64,000 nt of DNA, taken from NCBI GenBank assembly GCA_012840085.1, contig DUMB01000098.1, positions 62,001 through 126,000 of the forward strand. The letters run 5' to 3'. A model generated the notes under the pieces. That model had not been told where the DNA came from and searched no databases. It saw only the letters and a list, made by a program, of their open reading frames with translations. Positions 1 to 9,356 of the stretch are shown here, piece after piece. The first letter of the stretch is position 1. Every line of letters begins with the position of its first letter. Source of the DNA: Clostridiaceae bacterium. Its GTDB lineage: Bacteria > Bacillota > Clostridia > Acetivibrionales > DUMB01. The translations under genes and the position numbers were made by a program.

Positions 1-2
1 GC

Positions 3-944
3 AAAGAACAGAAGGCAGATGACAAATTTACAATTGGTGTATGTATTTACAAATACGATGATACATATATGTCCTCTGTACGCCAGGCCATTGAGAAGGA
101 AGCAGCAGCTGTTCCAAATGTTGAACTTTTAATGAATGACTCCAAAGGTGATCAGGCAACTCAGAACGACCAGATTGATATCCTGATAGAAAAAGGTGTA
201 GATGCTCTTGCTATCAATATTGTTGATATCGGAGCTGTTCAGACAGTATTGGATAAAGCACAGGCTGCAAATATTCCGATCGTGTTCTTCAACAGAGAAC
301 CGGATGCAAATGTTCTTGCCAAGTATGACAAAGCACGTTTTGTCGGAACCAATCCCATAGAAGCAGGTATAATTCAAGGGGAAATGATGGCTGAGATCTG
401 GAATAACGGAGATTATGATACAAATGGTGACGGAGTAATGCAGTATGTAATGCTTATGGGTGATGCTGATAATCCGGAGGCTATAGCAAGGACACAGTAT
501 TCAATTGAAACTGTTGAGAAAAAAGGTATAAAGACTGAAGAACTTGGCATGCAAATATGCAACTGGGACGCTGATAAGGCTAATACAGCAGTATCTGCAT
601 GGTTTGCAAAAATGGGTGATAAAATTGAATTTGTAGTTGCAAATAATGACAGCATGGCTTCCGGTGCAATCGCTGCACTCCAGGCTGCAGGTTACAACTC
701 CGGCGACCCTGAAAAATTCATACCTGTAGTAGGTGTTGACGCAACAGAAGAGGCAAAGAATCTCATTAATAACGGATATATGTCAGGTACTGTTAAACAG
801 GATGCTGAGGGAATGGCTAAGGCAGTATTCCAGCTGTCATTCAATGCAGCTCAGGGTAAGGACTTCCTGGAAGGAACAAATTATAAGTATGATGATTCCA
901 ACATAGCTATACGTATACCATACCAGCCGTATTCAGGTAATTAA
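3..944 (+). CDS. mglB: Galactose/methyl-galactoside ABC transporter substrate-binding protein MglB, 5' truncated by the window edge
   Basis: This is the extracytoplasmic sugar-binding component of a class-2 carbohydrate uptake (Mgl/Rbs-type) ABC importer. The frame is open from base 3 (K-E-Q-K-A-D-D-K-F-T-I-G-V), so the track start at 69 is internal and the signal peptide lies upstream of the window. The text follows E. coli MglB closely: IYKYDDTYMSSVR, LLMNDSKGDQATQNDQID, VFFNREP and VANNDSMASGA. An EF-hand-like calcium loop (DTNGDGVMQ) sits where MglB has its calcium site. The gene is followed by a perfect stem-loop and then by mglA and mglC. Galactose or a methyl-galactoside is the likely ligand by family. 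Glucose or another aldohexose is possible. Confidence 0.93.
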   Translation, partial: KEQKADDKFTIGVCIYKYDDTYMSSVRQAIEKEAAAVPNVELLMNDSKGDQATQNDQIDILIEKGVDALAINIVDIGAVQTVLDKAQAANIPIVFFNREPDANVLAKYDKARFVGTNPIEAGIIQGEMMAEIWNNGDYDTNGDGVMQYVMLMGDADNPEAIARTQYSIETVEKKGIKTEELGMQICNWDADKANTAVSAWFAKMGDKIEFVVANNDSMASGAIAALQAAGYNSGDPEKFIPVVGVDATEEAKNLINNGYMSGTVKQDAEGMAKAVFQLSFNAAQGKDFLEGTNYKYDDSNIAIRIPYQPYSGN

Positions 945-983
945 TGCAGCAAGCAATAAATTGCAGTATTAAATTTTGAAGTT

Positions 984-1021
984 AAATCGCACGATAACTT
1001 ATACCTGTTATCGTGCGATTT
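984..1021 (+). terminator. Perfect stem-loop between mglB and mglA
   Basis: The arms AAATCGCACGATAAC (984-998) and GTTATCGTGCGATTT (1007-1021) pair perfectly over 15 bp around an 8-nt loop. No long U-run follows, and mglA continues in the same direction. It is therefore more likely an mRNA-stabilising or partial-termination element that raises the binding-protein level than a full operon terminator. Confidence 0.8.
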
Positions 1022-1049
1022 AAAATAAATGAAGATGGTGATGCATATA

Positions 1050-2549
1050 ATGTCAGAAGCTCAATATGTTTTAGAAATGATAAATATTTGCAAGGAATTT
1101 CCAGGTGTAAAAGCGCTGGATAACGCCCAGTTAAAAGTAAGGCCGGGAACCGTTCATGCACTGTTGGGAGAAAACGGAGCCGGAAAATCAACTTTAATGA
1201 AATGCCTGTTTGGCGTTTATATTGAGGACAGCGGAGAGATATACATAAATGGAGAAAAAGTAAAGTTTTCAAGTCCGAAACATGCTCTTGATCATGGTGT
1301 TTCGATGGTACATCAGGAATTGAATCAGGTTTTGCAAAGAAGTGTAATGCAAAACATATGGCTTGGAAGATATCCTTGCAAGGGCATCATTGTTGATGAA
1401 AAAAAGATGTACAACGATACATTGAAGATATTCGAAGAACTTGGCATAAACGTAGATCCCCGCGAAAAGATAGGAAACTTGTCTGTTTCTCAACGCCAAA
1501 TGGTAGAGATAGCCAAAGCAGTGTCATATAATGCCAAGATACTGGTCCTGGATGAACCGACGTCTTCCCTTACACAAAAGGAAGTGGACCAGTTGTTTAG
1601 AATTATCAATATATTAAGAGACAAAGGTTGTGGAATAATATATATTTCTCATAAGCTTGAAGAGGTTCTTAAAATTTCGGATGAAGTTACAGTGATGCGC
1701 GATGGTAAATGGGTTGCTACATCACCGACGTCCGAACTTACTACTGACAAAATTATAAAATTAATGGTCGGACGAGAACTTACCAACCGCTTTCCTCCAA
1801 AAACAAATAAAATAGGCGGTGTACTTCTTGAAGTAAAGGGATTGACAGCAACATATCAACCATCTATACAGGATATTTCTTTTGAACTGAGAGAGGGAGA
1901 AATTCTGGGAGTTGCAGGACTTGTCGGATCAAAAAGAACAGAATTGCTTGAGACAATATTTGGAATTGCCCAACACAGCAGCGGTGAGATATATCTTCGA
2001 GGGAAAAAGGTGAATAATACAAATCCAAGGGTAGCTATAAAAAACGGCTTTTCACTGCTTACTGAAGAAAGACGGTTTAACGGCATTTTTGCAGGACTTA
2101 GTGTTAAATTTAATTCCACTATTGCGAATATAGATAATTACTGCAAATTTGGCGTAATGGATTCACGTAAGATTTCAAATGATACTGATTGGGTTATCAA
2201 CAACATAAAAGTTAAAACTCCGAGTAAAAAAACTCCTATCAGGTCACTTTCCGGCGGTAACCAACAAAAAGTTATAATAGGAAGATGGCTTTTAACAGAG
2301 CCGGAAGTATTACTGTTGGACGAACCTACAAGAGGTATTGATGTTGGAGCAAAATATGAGATATACCAGCTAATAATCAACCTTGCCAACAGGGGTAAGG
2401 GTATTATCATGGTTTCATCAGAAATGCCTGAGCTTTTCGGAATTACAGATAGAATCATGGTTATGTCTAACGGTCGGATAGCAGGTATATTTAAAACTTC
2501 TGAACTAGATCAGGAAGATATTATGAGACTGGCAACCAAGTACATATGA
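1050..2549 (+). CDS. mglA: Sugar ABC transporter ATP-binding protein, MglA/RbsA type with two ATPase domains
   Basis: This cytoplasmic protein with fused duplicated ATPase domains powers the Mgl importer. The first domain has Walker [10 protein letters not shown], a degenerate signature [14 protein letters not shown] and Walker [10 protein letters not shown]. The second domain has the eroded Walker A ([11 protein letters not shown]) typical of this family, a full signature LSGGNQQKV and Walker [16 protein letters not shown]. The track opens at 1029, but ATG 1050 ([10 protein letters not shown]) is preferred because a GGTGAT-like ribosome site lies 7 nt upstream and the extra seven residues look unnatural. 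About 500 residues is the normal family length. mglC follows 18 bp downstream. Confidence 0.93.
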   Translation: MSEAQYVLEMINICKEFPGVKALDNAQLKVRPGTVHALLGENGAGKSTLMKCLFGVYIEDSGEIYINGEKVKFSSPKHALDHGVSMVHQELNQVLQRSVMQNIWLGRYPCKGIIVDEKKMYNDTLKIFEELGINVDPREKIGNLSVSQRQMVEIAKAVSYNAKILVLDEPTSSLTQKEVDQLFRIINILRDKGCGIIYISHKLEEVLKISDEVTVMRDGKWVATSPTSELTTDKIIKLMVGRELTNRFPPKTNKIGGVLLEVKGLTATYQPSIQDISFELREGEILGVAGLVGSKRTELLETIFGIAQHSSGEIYLRGKKVNNTNPRVAIKNGFSLLTEERRFNGIFAGLSVKFNSTIANIDNYCKFGVMDSRKISNDTDWVINNIKVKTPSKKTPIRSLSGGNQQKVIIGRWLLTEPEVLLLDEPTRGIDVGAKYEIYQLIINLANRGKGIIMVSSEMPELFGITDRIMVMSNGRIAGIFKTSELDQEDIMRLATKYI

Positions 2550-2567
2550 AGACAGAGGTGTATTGCT

Positions 2568-3587
2568 ATGAAGATTGGAAAAAATAACAGAAACATTGGA
2601 GAACTTTTGTTGAATTATTCCCTATACATTGTTTTAGGGCTGATGATAATTATTGTAATTATCATTGAACCAGGATTTATTTCGCTCAAAAACCTTACCA
2701 ATATACTCAGTCAGGCATCAACACGTGCAATAATTGCATTAGGAGTTGCCGGGCTGATTGTACTACAGGGTACAGACCTGTCGGCAGGCCGCATTGTCGG
2801 ATTAACAGCTATTATTTCAGCATCTCTTTTGCAGGACCCCAACTATGCTTCCAGAATGTATAAAGATTTACCTGCTTTGCCGCTGATTTTACCTGCTATA
2901 ATAGTTATTGTGGTTGGAGTTGTTTTTGGCGCGATTAATGGATTTGGTGTTTCAAAACTGAAACTTCATGCGTTTATAATAACATTAGGTACACAGTTAA
3001 TAGCGTACGGAGCATCCTGCCTTTATATTGACAGACCTCCTTTAGGCGCCCAGCCGGTTGCAGGATTGGATGAACGCTACACCAGGTTTGTACGGGGCGC
3101 TATAAATATTGGCGGTTTTGAATTTCCGTATTTGATTTTCTATGCGGCTATAATAGCAGTAATCATGTGGTTTATCTGGAATAAAACAAAGCTTGGGAAT
3201 AATATGTTTGCGATCGGCGGAAATCCTGATGCGGCAGCAGTATCCGGCGTAAATATCGTTAAAAATATTATGATAATATATATTATTTCAGGCTTTCTTT
3301 ATGGAATTGCCGGCTTCCTGGAGGCTGCCCGTATAGGTTCTACAACAAGCAATACCGGCTTGAACTATGAGCTTGATGCGATTGCTGCGTGCGTAGTTGG
3401 CGGCGTTTCCTTTTCCGGTGGTGTTGGTACAATACCGGGAGTTCTTATAGGAGTTGTTATCTTGCAGTTTATCAATTACGGTCTGACTTTCGTAGGAGTT
3501 AACCCATATTATCAGTTGATTATAAAAGGATTGATTATTATAATGGCCGTTTCAATAGATGTAAGAAAATATATAGTCAAGAAATAG
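2568..3587 (+). CDS. mglC: Sugar ABC transporter permease, MglC/RbsC type
   Basis: This integral-membrane permease of the Mgl importer has many hydrophobic segments (for example LYIVLGLMIIIVIII near residues 18-32 and ILPAIIVIVVGVVFGA near 104-119). It carries the family signature stretch GNNMFAIGGNPDAAAVSGVN followed by the GGVSFSGGVGT region near the C-terminus. An AGAGGTG ribosome site precedes ATG 2568. It is the last gene of the mglBAC set. The MglC-type central stretch RPPLGAQPVAGLDERYTRF favours galactoside over ribose, but the exact ligand cannot be read from a permease. Confidence 0.92.
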   Translation: MKIGKNNRNIGELLLNYSLYIVLGLMIIIVIIIEPGFISLKNLTNILSQASTRAIIALGVAGLIVLQGTDLSAGRIVGLTAIISASLLQDPNYASRMYKDLPALPLILPAIIVIVVGVVFGAINGFGVSKLKLHAFIITLGTQLIAYGASCLYIDRPPLGAQPVAGLDERYTRFVRGAINIGGFEFPYLIFYAAIIAVIMWFIWNKTKLGNNMFAIGGNPDAAAVSGVNIVKNIMIIYIISGFLYGIAGFLEAARIGSTTSNTGLNYELDAIAACVVGGVSFSGGVGTIPGVLIGVVILQFINYGLTFVGVNPYYQLIIKGLIIIMAVSIDVRKYIVKK

Positions 3588-3636
3588 CAGCATTACTAAT
3601 TTTAGTTAAATCCAAATAAATGCGTAAATTGGATAT

Positions 3637-3668
3637 ATACTGTGCAGGATTCCATAAAAGCACAGTAT
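3637..3668 (+). terminator. Hairpin downstream of mglC
   Basis: ATACTGTGC (3637-3645) pairs with GCACAGTAT (3660-3668) across a 14-nt loop, followed by TTGCTTTGT. It is a plausible weak terminator of mglBAC. Confidence 0.5.
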
Positions 3669-3673
3669 TTGCT

Positions 3674-3702
3674 TTGTCAATTATTAATATAACGGTTATG
3701 TA
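3674..3702 (+). promoter_or_regulatory. Candidate promoter for the chemotaxis receptor gene
   Basis: TTGTCA (3674-3679) and TATGTA (3697-3702) are separated by 17 nt, about 80 nt before the chemoreceptor start. The -10 box is imperfect. Confidence 0.4.
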
Positions 3703-3782
3703 AATAATCAACTTATTATAAAAAACTCAATGCGGAGCTTATGGCATTAAATCAAAACAGTTTGATAGTAATGGAGGTGATG

Positions 3783-5462
3783 ATGTTGATATTTGTTCCG
3801 ACCTTGAAAGCCAGGATGCTTCTGTGGTTCAGTGCCATTGTAATTATTATGGGAACTGTGAGTATAACTTCGTTTTTTATAATGCGGTCTTTGGTGCTGA
3901 GTTTTGACAATATGATTCAGGTAACAGTTGCAGCCAATGAAATCAACAATTCAGCGGCAAATATAGCATTGCATCTTAATAAATTTACTTATGACCGGGA
4001 AAACAAAGAGTATAAGGACAATGCTGCTTTAGAGTTTAAAAAAATAGATAATAATCTGGTAACTTTAAAAAGTCTTATTCACGATAATGACATATCCAAA
4101 CTGACAAATGCTGTGGAAAAGTTTTATAAATCGGCAAATGATGAGATGAATGTAGTTTTTGAAAGCACGTCTACCAGTGAAGCATTGAAGCGTACCGGAA
4201 ATGTAAAATCAATACTTGATTACATGAAGAGAAATGTTGATGAGCTGATTGAAAAGGAATTAAGCAGGCAAATAGTATTAAAGGAGCAACTCAGCAATAA
4301 GGCTAATGCAACAGGAGTAGCAGTGTTCGTGATTATTATAATTGTAAGCTTGATAAGTATAATGGGTTCGGCTGTCTATTCAACTAAAATCGGAGGAACA
4401 ATTTACCGGCTTTCCCAGTCGGCCCGGAGTATTGCAGACGGGAACCTTGAAATAAGTGATATAAAGATAAATTCAAAGGATGACGTTGGGGCATTGGCTC
4501 AAGCGTTTAATCAAATGGTTTCAAATCTTAAAGCGATAATAAGCAAAATCGATAAAACAAGCAAAGACGTTGCACACTCAGCCCAGTCTCTTATAGTAAG
4601 AGCACAACAGAGCCAAATGTCCATTGAGCAGATTGCTTCTGCAATCCAGCAGGTTTCAAACGGCGCTGTAGATCAGGCGGAGAAATCCGAAGATACCGTA
4701 GAAGTAGTAAAGAGACAGATAATAAGAAATCAAAAAATGTATGATGATTTCCGTGCCGTATTATCAACGTCAGCAAGGGCAAGTGAAGCTGCAGAAACCG
4801 GTAACAGAAAAGTTGAAAAACTGATTAATCAGATAAATATAATCTGTAAAAAGATAACCGCTACACAGAGCATTAGTAAATCATTGAAAGAACAGTCCAT
4901 GGAAATAAAAAAGATTCTGAATACCATAACAAACATTGCATCGCAAACTAATCTTTTAGCGCTTAATGCGACCATAGAAGCTGCAAGGGCTGGTGAACAC
5001 GGGAAAGGTTTTGCAGTTGTTGCTGAAGAAATACGAAAACTTGCTGAGGGTTCCGCGGGTGCGGCAAAAGAAATTTCGGAAATATTGAAAGAAATCCAAA
5101 ACCAAACTGAGCTTGTAAACGACAGTATGACTGAAGGGGTTGACGAGGTTATAGAAGGCACGGAAATTGCCGGTGAAGCAAGAAAGTCCTTTCAGGAAAT
5201 AGTCAATACAAGCAGGAATGTAGATACCCAGGTTAAAAGAATAACTGAGGAAATAGAAAAAGCAGTAAAAGAAATTCAAAAAGTAGAGGAAATGAGCAAA
5301 GTTATTTACGATGTGGCAAAGCAATTCATGGCCGGGAGCCAGGAAGTGGCAGCAGCCATTGAAGAACAGACTGCAGGCCAGGAAGAGATATCATCATTCG
5401 CTGATATGCTATCTGAACTGGCTGATGAACTCAGGAATATAGTCAGTAAATTCAGGTTGTAA
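3783..5462 (+). CDS. Methyl-accepting chemotaxis protein
   Basis: This membrane chemoreceptor signals to CheA/CheW. From the N-terminus it has a membrane segment ([22 protein letters not shown]), an extracytoplasmic helical region of about 140 residues (four-helix-bundle-like), a second membrane segment ([17 protein letters not shown]), a HAMP region, and a long coiled signalling domain. The hairpin tip is canonical: [38 protein letters not shown]. The track opens at 3741, but GGAGGTGATG at 3773-3782 places the real start at ATG 3783 (or TTG 3786). Its position between the mgl importer and a sugar-sensing regulator suggests taxis to the same sugar, possibly through MglB. That link is inferred from neighbourhood only. 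Confidence 0.93.
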   Translation: MLIFVPTLKARMLLWFSAIVIIMGTVSITSFFIMRSLVLSFDNMIQVTVAANEINNSAANIALHLNKFTYDRENKEYKDNAALEFKKIDNNLVTLKSLIHDNDISKLTNAVEKFYKSANDEMNVVFESTSTSEALKRTGNVKSILDYMKRNVDELIEKELSRQIVLKEQLSNKANATGVAVFVIIIIVSLISIMGSAVYSTKIGGTIYRLSQSARSIADGNLEISDIKINSKDDVGALAQAFNQMVSNLKAIISKIDKTSKDVAHSAQSLIVRAQQSQMSIEQIASAIQQVSNGAVDQAEKSEDTVEVVKRQIIRNQKMYDDFRAVLSTSARASEAAETGNRKVEKLINQINIICKKITATQSISKSLKEQSMEIKKILNTITNIASQTNLLALNATIEAARAGEHGKGFAVVAEEIRKLAEGSAGAAKEISEILKEIQNQTELVNDSMTEGVDEVIEGTEIAGEARKSFQEIVNTSRNVDTQVKRITEEIEKAVKEIQKVEEMSKVIYDVAKQFMAGSQEVAAAIEEQTAGQEEISSFADMLSELADELRNIVSKFRL

Positions 5463-5498
5463 ACATAATGTATAAACTACAGATTATTTCCCAAAATG

Positions 5499-5527
5499 TT
5501 GACATATGTCAATTGGGGTATTATAAT
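5499..5527 (+). promoter_or_regulatory. Consensus sigma-A promoter with a palindromic operator over the -35 box
   Basis: TTGACA (5499-5504), a 17-nt spacer and TATAAT (5522-5527) match the vegetative consensus exactly. The -35 box is the left half of a perfect 14-bp palindrome, TTGACATATGTCAA (5499-5512), so a dimeric repressor bound there would block RNA polymerase. It is oriented towards the YesN-YesM-binding-protein operon. Confidence 0.75.
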
Positions 5528-5626
5528 TTAAATAAATTGTTAAAAAATTATCTTAAGAATACATATTTAAACATATTTAAGAATAAATATTTAAGAATAC
5601 ATATTATTTATAACGGAGTAAATCAT

Positions 5627-5662
5627 ATGAATTATTATGTTGTTCTCTGTGTCTCAAAGTAA
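5627..5662 (+). CDS. Possible 11-codon leader peptide (speculative)
   Basis: ATG-AAT-TAT-TAT-GTT-GTT-CTC-TGT-GTC-TCA-AAG-TAA encodes MNYYVVLCVSK, preceded at a reasonable distance by CGGAG. It lies downstream of the 5499 promoter and upstream of the YesN gene. Nothing except the ribosome-site-like CGGAG and its position supports translation. It could be chance. Confidence 0.15.
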   Translation: MNYYVVLCVSK

Positions 5663-5906
5663 TTCTGTTAAAATAAATAACTAAATTTTTCTATTTGTTG
5701 AAATATGCAATTAAATATATATGCATAAAATCGCGTCAGTAAATAAAGCAGTTTTCAGGCAATTTTCTGAAATCAAGTTCCGGATTTAAACCACACAATT
5801 GTTACATTTGTAAACATAATAAGGTAACTAATCAGCTGGGTGAACTGAATAATTACGGTTGCTAAGGTTTCTTCCTTGATAAAATACAAAGTTAAGGATG
5901 ATGAAT

Positions 5907-7541
5907 ATGTATACACTTTTATTTGTTGAAGATGAATACAACGTAAGGAAAGCCATTATTAACACTATCGATTGGAGCAGCTTGGGATTTACAGTAATCG
6001 GTGAAGCTGAAAATGGACTTGAAGCAATAGATATAGTTGAAAAATGTAACCCAGATGTTATTATCACAGATATTAAAATGCCTTTTATGGATGGAATAGA
6101 ATTTGCGAAGCTGGTAAGAGAAATTAATCCTGTTACTAAGATTGTATTTTTAACAGGGTTTAATGAATTTGATTATGCTATAAGTGCTATTAAACTTAAT
6201 GTAATAGAATACCTGTCAAAGCCGGTATCTGCAGAAAAAATGAGAGATACGCTCATTTCCATTAAACAAAAATTGGATGAGGAGAGCAATAATTTAAGAA
6301 ATATTGAAATACTTAAACAAAACTATATCGAAAGTCTGCCAATAATTCGGACGGGCTTTTTGCTGTCACTAATAACAAGCTACACATCAAGTGCACAAAT
6401 CTACAATAATATTAAGAAACTTTCTTTAAATTTAAACGGTCCATGGTATCTCATATTTACTGTTAGGATTGACAGAGGATCAACCATAGATTTAAAGGGT
6501 ATTGACAGCATTGAAGATATTGATGTTATTTTCCCTTCATTGGTGAACATTGCAAAACGCGTATCTGATAAATATTTATTAAACGAAACATTTGAATATG
6601 GAGAAAATATCGTTACTATTTTATCTGACACTAAAGAAAACATAGAAAACTATGCTGAAATACTTATGCATGAGATACAGCAGAGCATTAACAAAAATTA
6701 TGGGTTACCGGTAATCATAGGCGTAAGCAATATGTTCAGAAATCTGGAGGAAGCCAAAAAGGAGTATGACAATTCTGTAACGGCACTGAGCTATTGTTCA
6801 CTTATGGGAACAAATAAAGCAATATATTTGCGCGATATTGAACCGGCAAAGGGAATTAAATTTGTTTTCGATGAGAAAAAAGAAATGGAATTCAGTTCAA
6901 TCCTTAAAACCGGAACAAAAGATAATCTATTCAGATTCATTTCTGACATATTTAATGACCTGGCTGCCAAGGGAGCAACATTCTCAGACTTTCAAATTTG
7001 CATAATTGAAATGATTACCACTCTGATAAAGACTGCACAGAATTCAATTTCAGACTTTACAGAAAAAATGGACATCAACATGAGTTTAATACTGGATATA
7101 TACAAAAGCCAGACAATAGACGAGGTACAATACAATTTTAAAAAGCTCTGCTGTAAGGTTATGGAATGTATTGACCTGGAGAGACAGGATATGACAGCAG
7201 TGCTGGTCAATAAGGGATACGAGTACATGAAATCCAATTATTCCGATCCTGAGTTGTCTTTAAGAACAGTCAGCAAATATCTTCACATAAGTTCAAATTA
7301 TTTCAGTATCATATTTAAAAGAGTAATAGGTGAACCATTCAAAAATGTTTTGATCAGAATACGTATGGAAAAGGCTTATGAGCTTCTTTCTGCAACAAAT
7401 ATGAGGATTCTGGAAGTTGCAAAAGAGGTTGGCTATAATGATCAACATTACTTCAGCTATTCATTTAAAAAGTATTTCAATATATCACCAAGTGAAATGA
7501 GAAGCAGGCGAAGCAATGGTATAGTGCTAGGAAAATTATGA
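5907..7541 (+). CDS. AraC-family response regulator, YesN type
   Basis: This is the cytoplasmic transcription-factor half of a two-component system. The N-terminal receiver has the acidic pair (VEDE), phospho-acceptor Asp in ITDIKMPFMDG and the lysine in YLSKPV. A long linker region follows, and the C-terminus is a double helix-turn-helix AraC domain (LSLRTVSKYLHISSNYFSIIFKRVIGEPF...ILEVAKEVGYNDQHYFSYSFKKYFNISPSEMR). The track starts at 5898. ATG 5907 (MYTLLFVEDE) has AAGGA 8 nt upstream and gives the usual receiver start. Gene order is regulator, then kinase, then sugar-binding protein. Targets may include mgl and the downstream GH2 gene, which is inference. Confidence 0.92.
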   Translation: MYTLLFVEDEYNVRKAIINTIDWSSLGFTVIGEAENGLEAIDIVEKCNPDVIITDIKMPFMDGIEFAKLVREINPVTKIVFLTGFNEFDYAISAIKLNVIEYLSKPVSAEKMRDTLISIKQKLDEESNNLRNIEILKQNYIESLPIIRTGFLLSLITSYTSSAQIYNNIKKLSLNLNGPWYLIFTVRIDRGSTIDLKGIDSIEDIDVIFPSLVNIAKRVSDKYLLNETFEYGENIVTILSDTKENIENYAEILMHEIQQSINKNYGLPVIIGVSNMFRNLEEAKKEYDNSVTALSYCSLMGTNKAIYLRDIEPAKGIKFVFDEKKEMEFSSILKTGTKDNLFRFISDIFNDLAAKGATFSDFQICIIEMITTLIKTAQNSISDFTEKMDINMSLILDIYKSQTIDEVQYNFKKLCCKVMECIDLERQDMTAVLVNKGYEYMKSNYSDPELSLRTVSKYLHISSNYFSIIFKRVIGEPFKNVLIRIRMEKAYELLSATNMRILEVAKEVGYNDQHYFSYSFKKYFNISPSEMRSRRSNGIVLGKL

Positions 7542-7595
7542 TTTAATATAGCCAGGCTATTATTGTATAACACCTTCCATATGGAGCGAGTCTAA

Positions 7596-9356
7596 ATGAT
7601 GTTTAAAAGAATGAAACCGTTATATAAAGGAAAGACAAGGAGCCTGCATTCTGTGCTGTCAATTTATATCAGCCTTTTTGCACTGGCTGCCATGATCTTT
7701 AGCGGAATGATACTGTATAACAAGTTTGTTACTGTATTAAGGGAGAATGCCATGACAAGTTCCGTGCAGTTGGTGGAGCAGGTCGCAAATACCATTAATA
7801 CTTATATAAAGGACATGACAGAAATTTCAGATTACATATTATACCACAGAAACACAAATTATACTTATAATAAGAAAGACTATATGTTAATTCTGCTTGA
7901 TACGGTATTAAAATTAAGAAATGATATTGTGTCATTTTCTGTGTATGATTCTGCAGGGGATCTTATCATGGTAGCACCGTTCAATAATAAGATAAAGCAA
8001 AATATAAAAATTGATGACCAATCATGGTATAAAAACATGAAAAAATATCATGGCTATTATAATTTTTCGCCGCCTCATGTTCAAAATCTTTTTGAAAATC
8101 AATATATTTGGGTGGTTACATTAAGTATATATGTAAACTTGCCTGAAAGCATGCTTCCGGCTCATTCAGTGCTGGCAATGGATGTCGACTTCAGCTCAAT
8201 AGACGAGTATTGCAGTAATGTTACAATAGGAAAAAGAGGTTACGTTTTCATTATGGATGAGAATAACAACATTATCTATCATCCTCAACAACAGATGCTG
8301 TATGCAGGTATCAAGCAGGAGGATATTGACTTTATAGCTGATAAAAAAGACGGTGCCTATGTTCATCCAAACGGAAACAATATTTTGGTAATATCATCGC
8401 TGAAGTACACAAATTGGAAGGTTGTCGGAATTACATACATGAGTGACATGCTTGAAGCACGGGATGATGCCATTGAATTCCTGTTAATCATGTTTGGCAT
8501 TGCATGCATACTTATTATTTGTATTTCAATGTTTGTTTCAATAAAAATATCAAAACCCCTTGCCAGCCTTAATGATGTTATGGATAATGTTGTATCGACA
8601 AACAATCTGGACATTCGCTCCAATGAGACCGGATTTTATGAAGTTGAACGCCTTTCACAATCATTTAACCATATGATTAATACGATAGAAAAACTAATGG
8701 AAAAAATAAAGAACGAAGAACAGGAATTAAGGAAGACGGAGCTTAAAGCTTTACAAGCTCAGATAAACCCGCATTTTCTTTACAATACACTTGACTCAAT
8801 ACTTTGGATGTGTGAGCAAAAAGACGGCCCTGGCGCTGTAAAAATGGTTACTGCCCTGGCAACCCTGTTTCGCATAGCTATAAGTAAAGGAAAGGAAATT
8901 ATTACTATAGGAGATGAGATTGCTCATGCAAAAAGTTACTTGACAATTCAACAAATCAGATACAGAAATCAGTTTGAATACACTTTTGATGTTGACGAAA
9001 ATTTACTATCATACAGTTGCTTGAAAATTACACTCCAACCTATTATAGAAAATGCCATTTATCATGGCATTGACAGAATGGTGGATAAAGGGCTGATAGA
9101 AATAAAAGTAAAGGATATGGGAGAAAAAATACTTATGCAGGTTATTGACAATGGGCTTGGTATGCCTGAAGAAGTGTTGGAGAGTATTCTCAGTTATGAA
9201 TCATCGGGTGGACATGGAATTGGTGTGAAGAATGTAAATGACCGGATACAGATATATTTTGGTAAAGACTACGGGTTACAAATTGAAAGCGAATTGGATA
9301 TCGGGACTTGTGTAAATATCTGGATTCCAAAAATTGAGGGTGATGTTAATATATGA
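7596..9356 (+). CDS. Sensor histidine kinase, YesM/LytS-like with extracytoplasmic sensor and HAMP
   Basis: This is a membrane sensor kinase. The first membrane segment lies at about residues 20-45 (VLSIYISLFALAAMIFSGMIL). An extracytoplasmic double-Cache-like sensor of about 250 residues follows, then a second membrane segment near 290-315 (LLIMFGIACILIICISMFV), a HAMP linker, the His_kinase motif with phospho-acceptor His in QAQINPHFLYNTLDSI, and a HATPase domain (QPIIENAIYHGI, IDNGLGMP, GHGIGVKNV). GGAGCG precedes ATG 7596. Its stop overlaps the start of the next gene by 4 bp (ATGA), implying translational coupling with the anchored binding protein. Its cognate regulator is presumably the YesN gene upstream. 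Confidence 0.92.
   Translation: MMFKRMKPLYKGKTRSLHSVLSIYISLFALAAMIFSGMILYNKFVTVLRENAMTSSVQLVEQVANTINTYIKDMTEISDYILYHRNTNYTYNKKDYMLILLDTVLKLRNDIVSFSVYDSAGDLIMVAPFNNKIKQNIKIDDQSWYKNMKKYHGYYNFSPPHVQNLFENQYIWVVTLSIYVNLPESMLPAHSVLAMDVDFSSIDEYCSNVTIGKRGYVFIMDENNNIIYHPQQQMLYAGIKQEDIDFIADKKDGAYVHPNGNNILVISSLKYTNWKVVGITYMSDMLEARDDAIEFLLIMFGIACILIICISMFVSIKISKPLASLNDVMDNVVSTNNLDIRSNETGFYEVERLSQSFNHMINTIEKLMEKIKNEEQELRKTELKALQAQINPHFLYNTLDSILWMCEQKDGPGAVKMVTALATLFRIAISKGKEIITIGDEIAHAKSYLTIQQIRYRNQFEYTFDVDENLLSYSCLKITLQPIIENAIYHGIDRMVDKGLIEIKVKDMGEKILMQVIDNGLGMPEEVLESILSYESSGGHGIGVKNVNDRIQIYFGKDYGLQIESELDIGTCVNIWIPKIEGDVNI

Larger units (their letters stand above)
5463..5906 (+). other. Intergenic region and probable long 5' leader before the YesN gene
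   Basis: This is 444 bp of very AT-rich DNA. It holds a consensus promoter with a palindrome (5499-5527), imperfect repeats of TTAAGAATA/ACATATTTAA (about 5550-5605), and a micro-ORF at 5627-5662. If the promoter is the real one, the yesN message has a leader of about 370 nt. The 64-codon track ORF (5468-5662) spans the promoter and repeats and is not credited. Confidence 0.6.

Noticed and set aside
5468-5662. 64-codon ORF after the chemoreceptor gene
   Set aside because: It spans a consensus promoter and AT-rich repeats, has no ribosome site, and encodes a low-complexity Lys/Asn/Tyr-rich sequence.
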